6,703 nucleotides of DNA from Prevotella sp. (GCA_017623335.1 JAGAPI010000193.1:1-6703); one strand, 5' to 3'. Shown: positions 1 to 5,730, counted from the stretch's first letter. Numbers and translations: made by a program. Notes: generated from the sequence alone by a model not told the origin.

Positions 1-1
1 C

Positions 2-478
2 CTCGCCATGGCTAAATTCCCCGAGCGTGCCTCGGGAACACAGCTCGACATCCTTGCCCGTCAGGCTATGTGGCGCGAGGGAATGAACTTCATGCACGGC
101 ACAGGTCACGGTGTCGGCTCATATCTCAACGTTCATGAGGGGCCTCACCAGATAAGAATGGAGTGGAAGCCCGCGCCGCTCGTGGCAGGCATGACCGTAA
201 CAAACGAGCCTGGACTATACCTTGAGGGCAAGTTCGGAATAAGAACGGAGAACACCATGATTGTGACTCCATACAAGGAGACGGCATTCGGACGCTTCCT
301 GCAGCTTGAGCCGCTGACGCTCTGCCCAATTGACACTGCCCCGATAGACTTCAGCATGATGACTGCCGAAGAAATTGACTGGCTCAACCAATATCACAAG
401 ACGGTGTATGAGAAGCTCTCGCCGCTGCTGGACGATGAGGAGCGGGAGTGGCTGAACACAGCCTGCAAGGCTGTGTGA
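2..478 (+). CDS. Xaa-Pro aminopeptidase (M24B), C-terminal part, cut by the left window edge
   Basis: This is the C-terminal end of a cytosolic-type aminopeptidase P, which removes N-terminal residues that precede proline, using two metal ions. The reading frame is open to the left edge (Leu-Ala precede the first Met at 8), so that Met is internal and the true start is outside. Numbering from it, HGTGHGVG (30-37), with H34 the expected metal ligand, is followed by NVHEGP, TNEPGLY (Glu ligand) and GIRTEN (second Glu ligand). These are the second-half ligands of the M24 fold; the two Asp ligands are off window. The tail, with EPLTLCPID, EIDWLNQYH and LSPLL, matches the C-terminal extension of the three-domain enzymes related to eukaryotic XPNPEP1, usually near 590 residues in Bacteroidales. 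The end looks normal, so the gene is truncated only by the window. Its TGA is the outer edge of an inverted repeat. The family call is firm; substrate range is not visible. Confidence 0.93.
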   Translation, partial: LAMAKFPERASGTQLDILARQAMWREGMNFMHGTGHGVGSYLNVHEGPHQIRMEWKPAPLVAGMTVTNEPGLYLEGKFGIRTENTMIVTPYKETAFGRFLQLEPLTLCPIDTAPIDFSMMTAEEIDWLNQYHKTVYEKLSPLLDDEEREWLNTACKAV

Positions 479-598
479 AATGAAGAATGAAGAGTGAAGA
501 ATGAAGAATTATTTGGCTTATAAGCCCTATTAACCCAATTAGCCCTATAATCATGCGCAAGCCCATTCTTCATTCTTCACTTTTCATTCTTCATTTCA
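476..598. repeat. 34-bp inverted repeat of TGAAGAA heptamers between convergent genes
   Basis: The arms at 476-509 and 565-598 are complementary over 34 positions with one exception, 492 against 582, which is G-T and so a G-U pair in plus-strand RNA. The spacer is 55 nt. Each arm consists mainly of four TGAAGAR heptamers (481-508 in the left arm). The spacer holds a perfect 12-bp palindrome, GGCTTATAAGCC at 515-526. The peptidase stop (TGA, 476-478) and the barrel-protein stop (TGA on the minus strand, 596-598) are the outermost triplets of the two arms. A transcript crossing this region could fold into a very long hairpin, so it may act as a bidirectional terminator or RNA 3'-end stabiliser. 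It could also be a small non-coding mobile repeat. There is no T-run after either arm, so classical intrinsic termination is not shown. Confidence 0.85.
522..548. repeat. Three tandem 9-bp repeats in the inverted-repeat spacer
   Basis: AAGCCCTAT, TAACCCAAT and TAGCCCTAT lie head to tail. Read on the minus strand the unit is approximately ATWGGGYTA, which makes an open frame give Ile-Gly-Leu repeats. That frame has no independent support as coding. The unit overlaps the right half of the GGCTTATAAGCC palindrome. No function is evident. Confidence 0.6.
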
Positions 599-2686
599 TC
601 TCATCCTTGACGTATCCACATCATTTGTTTTCTTTTCCTTATATCCTCCGAACCTGTAGGAGAACGACACTCCGGCGGCACGGAAGCAGGAGAAACGGGT
701 GGTGAGATTCTGTCCCGCCCACCGGCATTCGGGGGCTATTGAAGAAGTCTCGAAAATGTCGTTGCACCACACGTTGAGCACGGCATTGCCGCGGGCAAAG
801 GCATAGCGCAGGGCTATGTCGAGGTTGCCCGACGGCGGCAGGTCCATTGGACCCTGAAAGGCTCGGGTACGGGCAAAGCCGGAAAGGGTAACGCCGATGT
901 CATGGCGACGGGAGAGACGGAAAGTGCTGCTTGCCGAGGTCATGCCGTAGGCGATGTCGCGGTCGAAGGGACAATCATAATAGTCGCTGTCCTTTTCGCG
1001 CATCCACACTCCGATGAGCGTGATGCGGGCGTCCAGCCACCACGACACTTTCAGCGGAAGGGCAGCCATAAGTCCTGCCTGCTGCTGGAAGTCGAAGTTA
1101 TTGAACTGGTCGATTTCGGCAAAGCGCTGCGTAGACTGGTACATGGTCTGCGTGAAGTAATCCTTGGTGTAGTCAAACCACGTCCTGAACACATATTTTC
1201 CCCTGAGCACATACACGAGCGACGCACTGTAGTTCTTCGACGGCTTCAGCCGCGGGTTGCCCACGATTTCCTCGTAGCGTCCTCCGTGATAGGCGGTGAC
1301 ATCCTGCATAGCCCAGAAGTCGGGATAGCGCTTGCTGCTGTTCAGCGCCAGCTGCCACACATTTCCCTGGCTCGGGACGTACGAGACGTTCAGCACAGGA
1401 TAGAAATCCCACTCATTCCATACGGCAGTCCTGCTGTGCTCGGCGGCAAACGACACCTCTGCCGACAGTTTGTCGGAAAACCTGTTGCTTGCCCCGGCAT
1501 ACAGGTTCACGGTGTTCTCGGTGCGGCGCGACAACAGCGGCTGCGGCAACTGCGAGGCGGTGGTGCTGCCCGTGGGACGGTAGTTCTGGCGGCTGTGGTC
1601 GATGATGTGAGTGTAAACCGAGCCGTAGTTCAGGCTTGCACGCTTTCCCAGCCTGTGCTCCTCGCGCACAAAGAGCTTTGTGCGGTTGATGCGCTGCTGG
1701 CTCACCGACACAAAGTCTAGCTGGCTGCCGTTAAGATTGCTCACAAGGTCCTGCGTAATGTTATCCTCGTAATATGTGATGTCGGCACCCAGATTCAGCC
1801 CTATAGGCAGGGTGTAGTCCAAGTGCCCGTTGTGCAGCGTGTTGTCGACGGTGTTCTTTACGGAGGAGGTCTGCATTCCCGTCATCGTGTTGTTCTGTGT
1901 ATAGTCAGTTCTGCTGCCCGTATAGGCAAGGCTAAGGGTGTGGTTGTCGGCAAACCTGTAGTCTGCGCCCAGCTTGTAGTTGTAGTCGGGACTGCTGCTC
2001 ACCCTTATCACCTCGTTGGTGTACACATCGTGACTGCTGCCGTCGGCGAGACTGTGCACACCCTCCTTGTCCATGGTGTGGAACGACCTGCCGTGGGAGA
2101 TTCCCACCATCGCGTCGGCAGAAAGCCTTCCCTTGTTCCACAGCAGCGACAGCCGCTCGTCCATGTGCGCCTCGTGCCTCTGCTCCGCCTTTGCAAACGC
2201 CTCGCCCTGCAGGGGCACGCTGCCGTCGCCCTTTGTCAGAACCACGTTGATGAGCGCCCCGCGCACCTGATAGCGTGCCGGAGCGGCGTACATCACCTCC
2301 GCGCTCTGCACCCTTGAGGCGGGAGTGGTCTTAAGCAATGCTATAAGCTGCTGGCGCGTCATTGTGGTGAGCTTGCCGTTGAGGATTATCGCCACGGACA
2401 TTCCTCCAAGACTGATGTCGTCGTTTTGCGGCGTCACGCCCGGCAACTGCTTCAAAGCATCAAAGGCATTGTCCACGGGCTTGTCCTTTATCAGTCCCTG
2501 AACGTCGAACACCAGCTTGCCGCCATCGTTTCTCACCAATGGACGGCTGCCCTTGACCATCACCTCGGGCAGCGACTGCATCAGACTGTCGGCGGCAGCC
2601 ACTCTGAGCGAGTCGGTCTGTCCGCGCATGGCTGTAGGCAACAATGCCAACGCCAGAAAAAACATTTTTCTATTCATAATATACAT
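596..2686 (-). CDS. TonB-receptor-like outer-membrane beta-barrel protein (OMP_b-brl_3 type)
   Basis: A 696-residue protein with a signal peptide (basic MNRK then a hydrophobic stretch to about residue 22, cleavage near Gln23), a plug-like domain at about 40-152 (LPEVMVKGSRPLVRND, DALKQLPGV, ILNGKL, VVLTK), and then a long region rich in alternating aromatic and polar residues, as expected of a large beta-barrel. The C-terminus, with YRFGGYKEKK and DTSR, is typical of Bacteroidales members of this barrel family. It probably sits in the outer membrane and may take up a ligand or sense one through TonB; the ligand cannot be read from sequence. There is no N-terminal carboxypeptidase-like (CarboxypepD_reg) domain, which many relatives carry before the plug. 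No SusD partner gene is next to it. The start is undecided: ATG at 2686 gives the longest frame, while ATG at 2677 (MNRKMFF) gives a cleaner signal peptide; both follow AT-rich DNA. It is divergent from the two-component pair, which suggests it is their target. The ending inside an inverted repeat does not shorten it. Confidence 0.88.
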   Translation of the reverse strand: MYIMNRKMFFLALALLPTAMRGQTDSLRVAAADSLMQSLPEVMVKGSRPLVRNDGGKLVFDVQGLIKDKPVDNAFDALKQLPGVTPQNDDISLGGMSVAIILNGKLTTMTRQQLIALLKTTPASRVQSAEVMYAAPARYQVRGALINVVLTKGDGSVPLQGEAFAKAEQRHEAHMDERLSLLWNKGRLSADAMVGISHGRSFHTMDKEGVHSLADGSSHDVYTNEVIRVSSSPDYNYKLGADYRFADNHTLSLAYTGSRTDYTQNNTMTGMQTSSVKNTVDNTLHNGHLDYTLPIGLNLGADITYYEDNITQDLVSNLNGSQLDFVSVSQQRINRTKLFVREEHRLGKRASLNYGSVYTHIIDHSRQNYRPTGSTTASQLPQPLLSRRTENTVNLYAGASNRFSDKLSAEVSFAAEHSRTAVWNEWDFYPVLNVSYVPSQGNVWQLALNSSKRYPDFWAMQDVTAYHGGRYEEIVGNPRLKPSKNYSASLVYVLRGKYVFRTWFDYTKDYFTQTMYQSTQRFAEIDQFNNFDFQQQAGLMAALPLKVSWWLDARITLIGVWMREKDSDYYDCPFDRDIAYGMTSASSTFRLSRRHDIGVTLSGFARTRAFQGPMDLPPSGNLDIALRYAFARGNAVLNVWCNDIFETSSIAPECRWAGQNLTTRFSCFRAAGVSFSYRFGGYKEKKTNDVDTSRMR

Positions 2687-2706
2687 TTATATAATTATAC
2701 CGTTTT

Positions 2707-2903
2707 TACCTCACTCGTGAATCGTCTCAGAGGGTCATGCGTGGGTCATCATAAAGGGTCACGCGTGGGTCGTTCAATAGGGTCACGCGTGGGTCGCAAA
2801 GAGGGTCATTCATGGACCGTTCAAGAGGGGCATTCATGGGTCGTCCAAGAGGGTCATTCATGAACCGTTCAAGAGGGTCATTCATGGGTCACATGAGTAG
2901 GTC
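2707..2903. repeat. Tandem array of seven 24-bp units, each with two GGGTC half-sites
   Basis: Units start at 2731, 2755, 2779, 2802, 2826, 2850 and 2874; all are 24 bp except the third, which is 23. Each holds two copies of a core close to GGGTCRTTCA, whose starts are 11 bp apart inside a unit and normally 13 bp apart between units. Of 14 half-sites, 11 are exactly GGGTC; the others are GGACC (2814), GGGGC (2827) and GAACC (2862). A diverged extra unit can be seen at 2707-2730 and a further half-site (AGGTC) at 2899-2903. The first three units share a GCGT-type linker and the last four ATTCAT, so the array probably grew in two blocks. The 11-bp spacing suits direct-repeat binding by an OmpR/PhoB regulator such as the one encoded at 4930-5634. 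An inert minisatellite or a leader-RNA element is equally open. Confidence 0.88.
2727..2885 (-). CDS. Possible 52-residue repeat-encoded leader peptide (doubtful)
   Basis: An open frame runs from ATG at 2885 to TGA at 2727-2729 through the whole 24-bp array, inside the predicted leader of the barrel gene. It would encode 8-residue repeats: MNDPLERF, MNDPLGRP, MNAPLERS, then MNDPL, and after the 23-bp unit shifts the register, CDPRVTL, LNDPRVTL and YDDPRMTL. The protein would be acidic and proline-containing, with no signal peptide and no known domain. Because the repeat period is divisible by three, open frames through it are expected by chance, and frames on the plus strand are open too. I list it because it is in the right place and orientation for a leader peptide, not because coding is shown. 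Confidence 0.15.
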   Translation of the reverse strand: MNDPLERFMNDPLGRPMNAPLERSMNDPLCDPRVTLLNDPRVTLYDDPRMTL

Positions 2904-2925
2904 CCCCAATGTTCTTTTCCGGATG

Positions 2926-2955
2926 CAAAGTTACTACAAAAATCCCACCTGCAAG
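2926..2955 (-). promoter_or_regulatory. Predicted Bacteroidetes sigma-factor promoter for the barrel gene
   Basis: On the minus strand, TAACTTTG (2933 to 2926) fits the -7 consensus TAnnTTTG exactly, and CTTG (2955 to 2952) supplies the -33 TTG with an 18-bp spacer. Transcription would start near 2919, giving a leader of about 230 nt that contains the entire 24-bp array. I see no equally good TAnnTTTG closer to the barrel start. Prediction only, with no transcript evidence. Confidence 0.6.
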
Positions 2956-3019
2956 GCTTTTTCGGGTTATACAGTCTTACCATATCGCAGGAAAAGTGTT
3001 ATTTAGTCTTACCAAACTG

Positions 3020-3049
3020 CCTGTAAATGGAAAAAAAAGACTATTTTTG
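3020..3049 (+). promoter_or_regulatory. Predicted Bacteroidetes promoter for the kinase gene
   Basis: TATTTTTG at 3042-3049 matches the -7 form TAnnTTTG. The -33 position holds only CCTG (3020-3023), a weak match, with an 18-bp spacer. Transcription would start near 3055, about 45 nt before the chosen ATG at 3101. Its position argues against the longer kinase frame that begins at 2909, since the promoter would then lie inside the gene. Confidence 0.5.
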
Positions 3050-3100
3050 CACGAAGAAACGAAAATCTTTGCAAAAGAAGCCAAATCACACGACAAAGAC

Positions 3101-4687
3101 ATGACACGACTACCGTTAAAGACCATCACCTCACTGGTGTGCTCGGCACTCGCCGCCATATTCCTGTATCAGACATACTGGCTCTACAGCCTGTACGTGG
3201 CGCAAAAGGAGCGGCAGGAGACGTGCATAAGGGAGGCGATGCGCATAAGCGACTACAACGAACTGGTGACGAGAATCGCCCGTATGTCGCGCAGCATGGA
3301 TAAGAGCAAGCACGGCTCGGTGAGCTTTCAGGCAGGCTACAGCATGGACAAGCACCGCCAGTTTAAGCAGGCAAAGGTGCAGACCGTGGTGAGCCGGCGC
3401 GACAGCGACGAGGTGGTGATTCACAGCGACGACTGGCTGGACACGCTGAGCATACAGCGCAACCAGAAGGGCAAGAAACGCCACATGCACATCGACGTGA
3501 AATCGACACGCACCGACGAGCCCCCAAAGGCGGCGGTGACGGGCGGTAAGCAGATTTTCTCATCGATGATTGAAGACAGGAAAAGCCTCAACGACCTGAC
3601 GATGATGATGCAGCAGGGCATACACAGCGGACTTGACATCATGGAAGCGCCCGACGCGAGAGTGTTCGACAGTCTGCTGACGGCGCGCCTGCGCGACAAC
3701 GCCGTCGACACGGTGCACCGGCTGGAGCAGCTGCACTTCCTGATGGGGAAGAACGGGATTGACAGCACAAGGGCCGACACCCTCAGCGTAATCGCCACCA
3801 GGGGATATGCCCCGGGCGCACAGGCGCGCCGCTACGACTTTTGCTACGACACGGCAACCCACAGCATCTACCGCCTGTGGGTGGAGCCCGTGGGGCTGGG
3901 CGTGCTGAGCCAGTTCAAGGGCATCCTCGCCAGCTCGCTCGCCACGCTCATCATCCTCGCACTCACCTTCTGGTATCTCATACACACCCTGCTCAGGCAA
4001 AAGACGCTCGACGAGATGAAGACCGACTTCACCCACAACATCACCCACGAGCTGAAGACACCCATAGCCGTGGCATACGCCGCCAACGACGCCCTGCTGA
4101 ACTTCGCGCAGGGCGACAACGCCGCCACCCGCGAGAAATATCTGCGCATATCGCAGGAGCAGTTGCAGAAGCTCGGCGGGATGGTGGAGCAGATTCTCTC
4201 GGCAAGCATGGAGCGGCGCAAGAACTTCGCGCTGCACAAGGAGCCGATTGACGTGGGCGCCACCGTAAAGCCGCTATTAGAGATGCAAAGGCTGAAATAC
4301 AAGAAGCCGATGGCGCTGACGATGAGCACAGAGCCGCAAGGCATAACCCTCAACGCCGACAGGACTCATTTCTGCCAGATGATTGACAACCTGCTCGACA
4401 ACGCCATAAAATACTCGGGCGAAAAGGCTGACGTAAAGGTGGAATGCCGGCAGACCGACGACGGCACCGTGACAATATCGGTGACCGACCGCGGCATAGG
4501 CATCAGCAAGGCGCAGCAACAGCACATCTTCGAGAAGTTCTACCGCGTGCCCCACGGCAACCTGCACGACGTGAAGGGCTACGGACTGGGACTGTACTAC
4601 GTGGCAACGATGATGGCGATGCACGGAGGAACGGTGACGGTGGAGAGCGCGCCGGGGAGAGGGAGCACGTTCAGGCTGGAGTTTTGA
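3101..4687 (+). CDS. Membrane sensor histidine kinase
   Basis: A 528-residue inner-membrane kinase that would autophosphorylate and pass the phosphate to the response regulator encoded next. TM1 is at about 8-31, a periplasmic sensor region of about 240 residues follows, and TM2 is at about 275-297, leading directly into the dimerisation/phosphoacceptor domain with no room for HAMP. The H-box reads FTHNITHELKTP, with H316 the phosphoacceptor. The ATP-binding domain has the N-box DNLLDNAIKYS (N434), G1 DRGIGIS (D463), the F-box FEKFYRV (477-483) and G2 GYGLGL (493-498), so all catalytic boxes are intact. The periplasmic region is basic and matches no sensor fold I recognise; it has exactly two cysteines, C42 and C248. 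The frame is open from 2909, but I chose ATG 3101 because it puts a basic MTRLPLK just before TM1 and leaves a predicted promoter upstream. It resembles RprX-type Bacteroidales kinases, but I do not assign the name. The signal is unknown. Confidence 0.95.
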   Translation: MTRLPLKTITSLVCSALAAIFLYQTYWLYSLYVAQKERQETCIREAMRISDYNELVTRIARMSRSMDKSKHGSVSFQAGYSMDKHRQFKQAKVQTVVSRRDSDEVVIHSDDWLDTLSIQRNQKGKKRHMHIDVKSTRTDEPPKAAVTGGKQIFSSMIEDRKSLNDLTMMMQQGIHSGLDIMEAPDARVFDSLLTARLRDNAVDTVHRLEQLHFLMGKNGIDSTRADTLSVIATRGYAPGAQARRYDFCYDTATHSIYRLWVEPVGLGVLSQFKGILASSLATLIILALTFWYLIHTLLRQKTLDEMKTDFTHNITHELKTPIAVAYAANDALLNFAQGDNAATREKYLRISQEQLQKLGGMVEQILSASMERRKNFALHKEPIDVGATVKPLLEMQRLKYKKPMALTMSTEPQGITLNADRTHFCQMIDNLLDNAIKYSGEKADVKVECRQTDDGTVTISVTDRGIGISKAQQQHIFEKFYRVPHGNLHDVKGYGLGLYYVATMMAMHGGTVTVESAPGRGSTFRLEF

Positions 4688-4695
4688 AATTACGA

Positions 4696-4905
4696 ATTAC
4701 GAATTTTGAATTACGAATTATTCTCGCTACGCTGCGATGAAGAGTTATTTAATTGTGAATTGGGAGTGGGGAGTTACGAAACGTTAGTTCGGCGAAGCCA
4801 ATTTTGAATTACGAATTACGAATTGTTCTCGCTTCGCTGCGATGAAGAGTTATTTAATTACGAATTGGGAGTGTGGAGTTACGAAACGTTAGTTCGGCGA
4901 AGCCA
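4696..4905. repeat. Two tandem copies of a 105-bp AT-rich element between kinase and regulator
   Basis: The copies are offset by exactly 105 bp. Aligned by eye, 4701-4800 and 4806-4905 agree at about 93 of 100 positions, with no gaps. Each begins with GAATTAC-like heptamers, has a core around CTCGCTWCGCTGCGATGAAG, and ends with GTTAGTTCGGCGAAGCCA. In the second copy GCTTCGC (from 4831) and GCGAAGC (from 4897) are complementary, so the copy could close a hairpin of about 60 nt of loop; in the first copy GCTACGC breaks one pair. No open frame or clear TAnnTTTG promoter is visible. Kinase and regulator genes usually lie within a few bases of each other, so this 242-bp gap looks like a repeat insertion followed by duplication. 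Confidence 0.85.
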
Positions 4906-4936
4906 ATTATGAATTATGAATTGTGAATTATGAATT
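4906..4936 (+). repeat. GAATTAT heptamer repeats that include the regulator start codon
   Basis: Heptamers of the form GAATTRT run up to and across the ATG at 4930. ATG recurs at 4909, 4916 and 4930, with GTG at 4923, each 7 bp apart. From 4909 the frame encodes MNYEL and stops at 4924-4926; from 4916 it encodes MNCEL and stops at 4931-4933, so that stop overlaps the regulator start as ATGA. Only the ATG at 4930 opens the regulator frame. The region looks like a partial third copy of the preceding 105-bp element's heptamer-rich start. Confidence 0.75.
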
Positions 4937-5634
4937 ATATAAACGTTTTACTGGTTGAGGACGAGGAAACCCTCGCCCTGATAATAAAAGACACGCTTGA
5001 GACGCAGGGATTCTCGATACGCACGGCACGCAACGGCGAGGAAGGTCTGCAGATGTTCTTTGCCCAAACGCCCGACGTGCTTGTTGCCGACGTGATGATG
5101 CCGCGCATGGACGGCTTCGAGCTTGTGCGCCGCATACGCCGCAGGGACAGCCGCACGCCAGTGATTTTCCTGACGGCGCGCACCGACACCGACGACGTGG
5201 TCAGGGGATTTGAGACCGGAGCCAACGACTATCTGCGCAAGCCCTTCGGCATGAAAGAGCTGATAGTGAGGATTAAGAACCTGGCAGGCAGGGGCGGCAC
5301 GCCGGAAAAGGAAAAAGAAGAGCTGCAAACGCGCTTCGTAATAGGCAACTACCAGCTGGACACGCTCAAGGAGCAGCTCGTGTTCTCCGACGGCGGCAGC
5401 ACGCCCCTCACCACGGCACTCTCCCACCGCGAGTCGGAGATTCTGCGCCGCCTTGCCCAGCACCGCGGCGAGGTGGTGACGAGCAGCGACATTCTCATCG
5501 ACCTTTGGGGCGACGACAGCTACTTCAACACCCGCAGCCTGCACGTGTTTATCACCAAACTGCGGCATAAACTGGCGAAAGACGGGTCGCTGAGGATAAT
5601 CAATGTGAGGGGGATAGGATATAAGCTGGTGTGA
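4930..5634 (+). CDS. OmpR/PhoB-family response regulator
   Basis: A 234-residue cytoplasmic transcription regulator and the expected partner of the kinase encoded just upstream in the same direction. The receiver domain (about 4-120) has the acidic pocket E10-D11, the phosphoacceptor D54 in VADVMMP, T82 in FLTAR, and K104 in RKPF, so it should be phosphorylated normally. A winged-helix DNA-binding domain covers about 135-234: it starts at IGNYQLD and includes the LSHRESEILRRL helix, LWGDDSYFNTRSLHVFITKLRHKL (recognition helix) and the closing NVRGIGYKLV. Length and domain order are standard. The start is fixed by the receiver's first strand (INVLLVEDE) and sits within heptamer repeats. No strong promoter is visible in the 242-bp gap, so co-transcription with the kinase is likely despite the repeats. 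It resembles RprY-like Bacteroidales regulators; I do not assign that name. The likely targets are the divergent barrel gene and the pair's own promoter. Confidence 0.96.
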   Translation: MNYINVLLVEDEETLALIIKDTLETQGFSIRTARNGEEGLQMFFAQTPDVLVADVMMPRMDGFELVRRIRRRDSRTPVIFLTARTDTDDVVRGFETGANDYLRKPFGMKELIVRIKNLAGRGGTPEKEKEELQTRFVIGNYQLDTLKEQLVFSDGGSTPLTTALSHRESEILRRLAQHRGEVVTSSDILIDLWGDDSYFNTRSLHVFITKLRHKLAKDGSLRIINVRGIGYKLV

Positions 5635-5636
5635 GG

Positions 5637-5699
5637 GTAGGAATGGTAGGAGAAGTAGGAGGAGTAAGAGAAGTAGGAAGAGTAGGACTGGTAAGACAA
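5637..5699. repeat. Seven tandem 9-bp GTAGGARRA-type repeats after the regulator gene
   Basis: Units begin at 5637, 5646, 5655, 5664, 5673, 5682 and 5691 and vary around GTAGGAGAA (for example GTAGGAATG, GTAAGAGAA, GTAGGACTG). The array starts two bases after the regulator's stop and ends just before a hairpin. The strand is purine-rich on the plus side. It belongs to neither the 7-bp nor the 24-bp families elsewhere in the window. No function is evident; an RNA 3'-end role is possible. Confidence 0.85.
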
Positions 5700-5702
5700 G
5701 GA

Positions 5703-5730
5703 AGCCCAGCCGGACGGAACCGGCTGGGCT
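5703..5730. terminator. Perfect 11-bp GC-rich hairpin between convergent genes, likely terminator
   Basis: AGCCCAGCCGG (5703-5713) and CCGGCTGGGCT (5720-5730) are exact complements around the 6-nt loop ACGGAA. It lies between the stop of the regulator (5634) and the stop of the convergent thioredoxin-like gene (5742), so it could end both transcripts. On the plus strand the T-run (5745-5749) begins 14 nt past the stem; on the minus strand only TCCTTGTCTT follows. Termination is therefore likely but not of the textbook form. Confidence 0.7.

Larger units (their letters stand above)
2687..3100. other. 414-bp divergent intergenic region with repeat array and two promoters
   Basis: This gap separates the barrel gene (minus) from the kinase gene (plus). 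From left to right it holds an AT-rich stretch before the barrel start, a degenerate then regular array of 24-bp repeats, a predicted minus-strand promoter at 2926-2955, an AT-rich stretch without recognisable signals, and a predicted plus-strand promoter at 3020-3049. Open frames on both strands cross the array because its period is a multiple of three; apart from the weak leader candidate listed separately, none is supported as a gene. Confidence 0.8.

Noticed and set aside
8..10. ATG at 8 as the peptidase start
   Set aside because: The frame is open to the left edge and the protein would lack most of the M24 fold, including both Asp ligands; it is an internal Met.
902..1720. 272-codon open frame on the plus strand opposite the barrel gene
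   Set aside because: It is antisense to a well-supported gene in GC-rich DNA and shows no recognisable domain; it is a shadow frame, as is the 164-codon frame at 1823-2317.
2690..2720. TATAAT-like hexamer before the barrel start as a sigma-70 type promoter
   Set aside because: Bacteroidetes housekeeping promoters use TTG and TAnnTTTG; the hexamer lies in generally AT-rich DNA and has no convincing -33 element.
2707..2900. The 24-bp array as a CRISPR
   Set aside because: Units are contiguous with no unique spacers and are too short and too variable; no cas gene is present.
2812..3006. 64-codon plus-strand frame through the 24-bp repeats
   Set aside because: It is open because of the repeat period, has no promoter suited to it, and crosses predicted promoter elements.
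2909..3100. N-terminal extension of the kinase to the ATG at 2909
   Set aside because: The extra 64 residues cover a predicted promoter, do not resemble kinase N-termini, and would bury TM1; ATG 3101 fits better.
3560..4237. 225-codon open frame on the minus strand inside the kinase gene
   Set aside because: The opposite frame encodes the TM2 and H-box regions of an intact kinase; the antisense product has no known motif.
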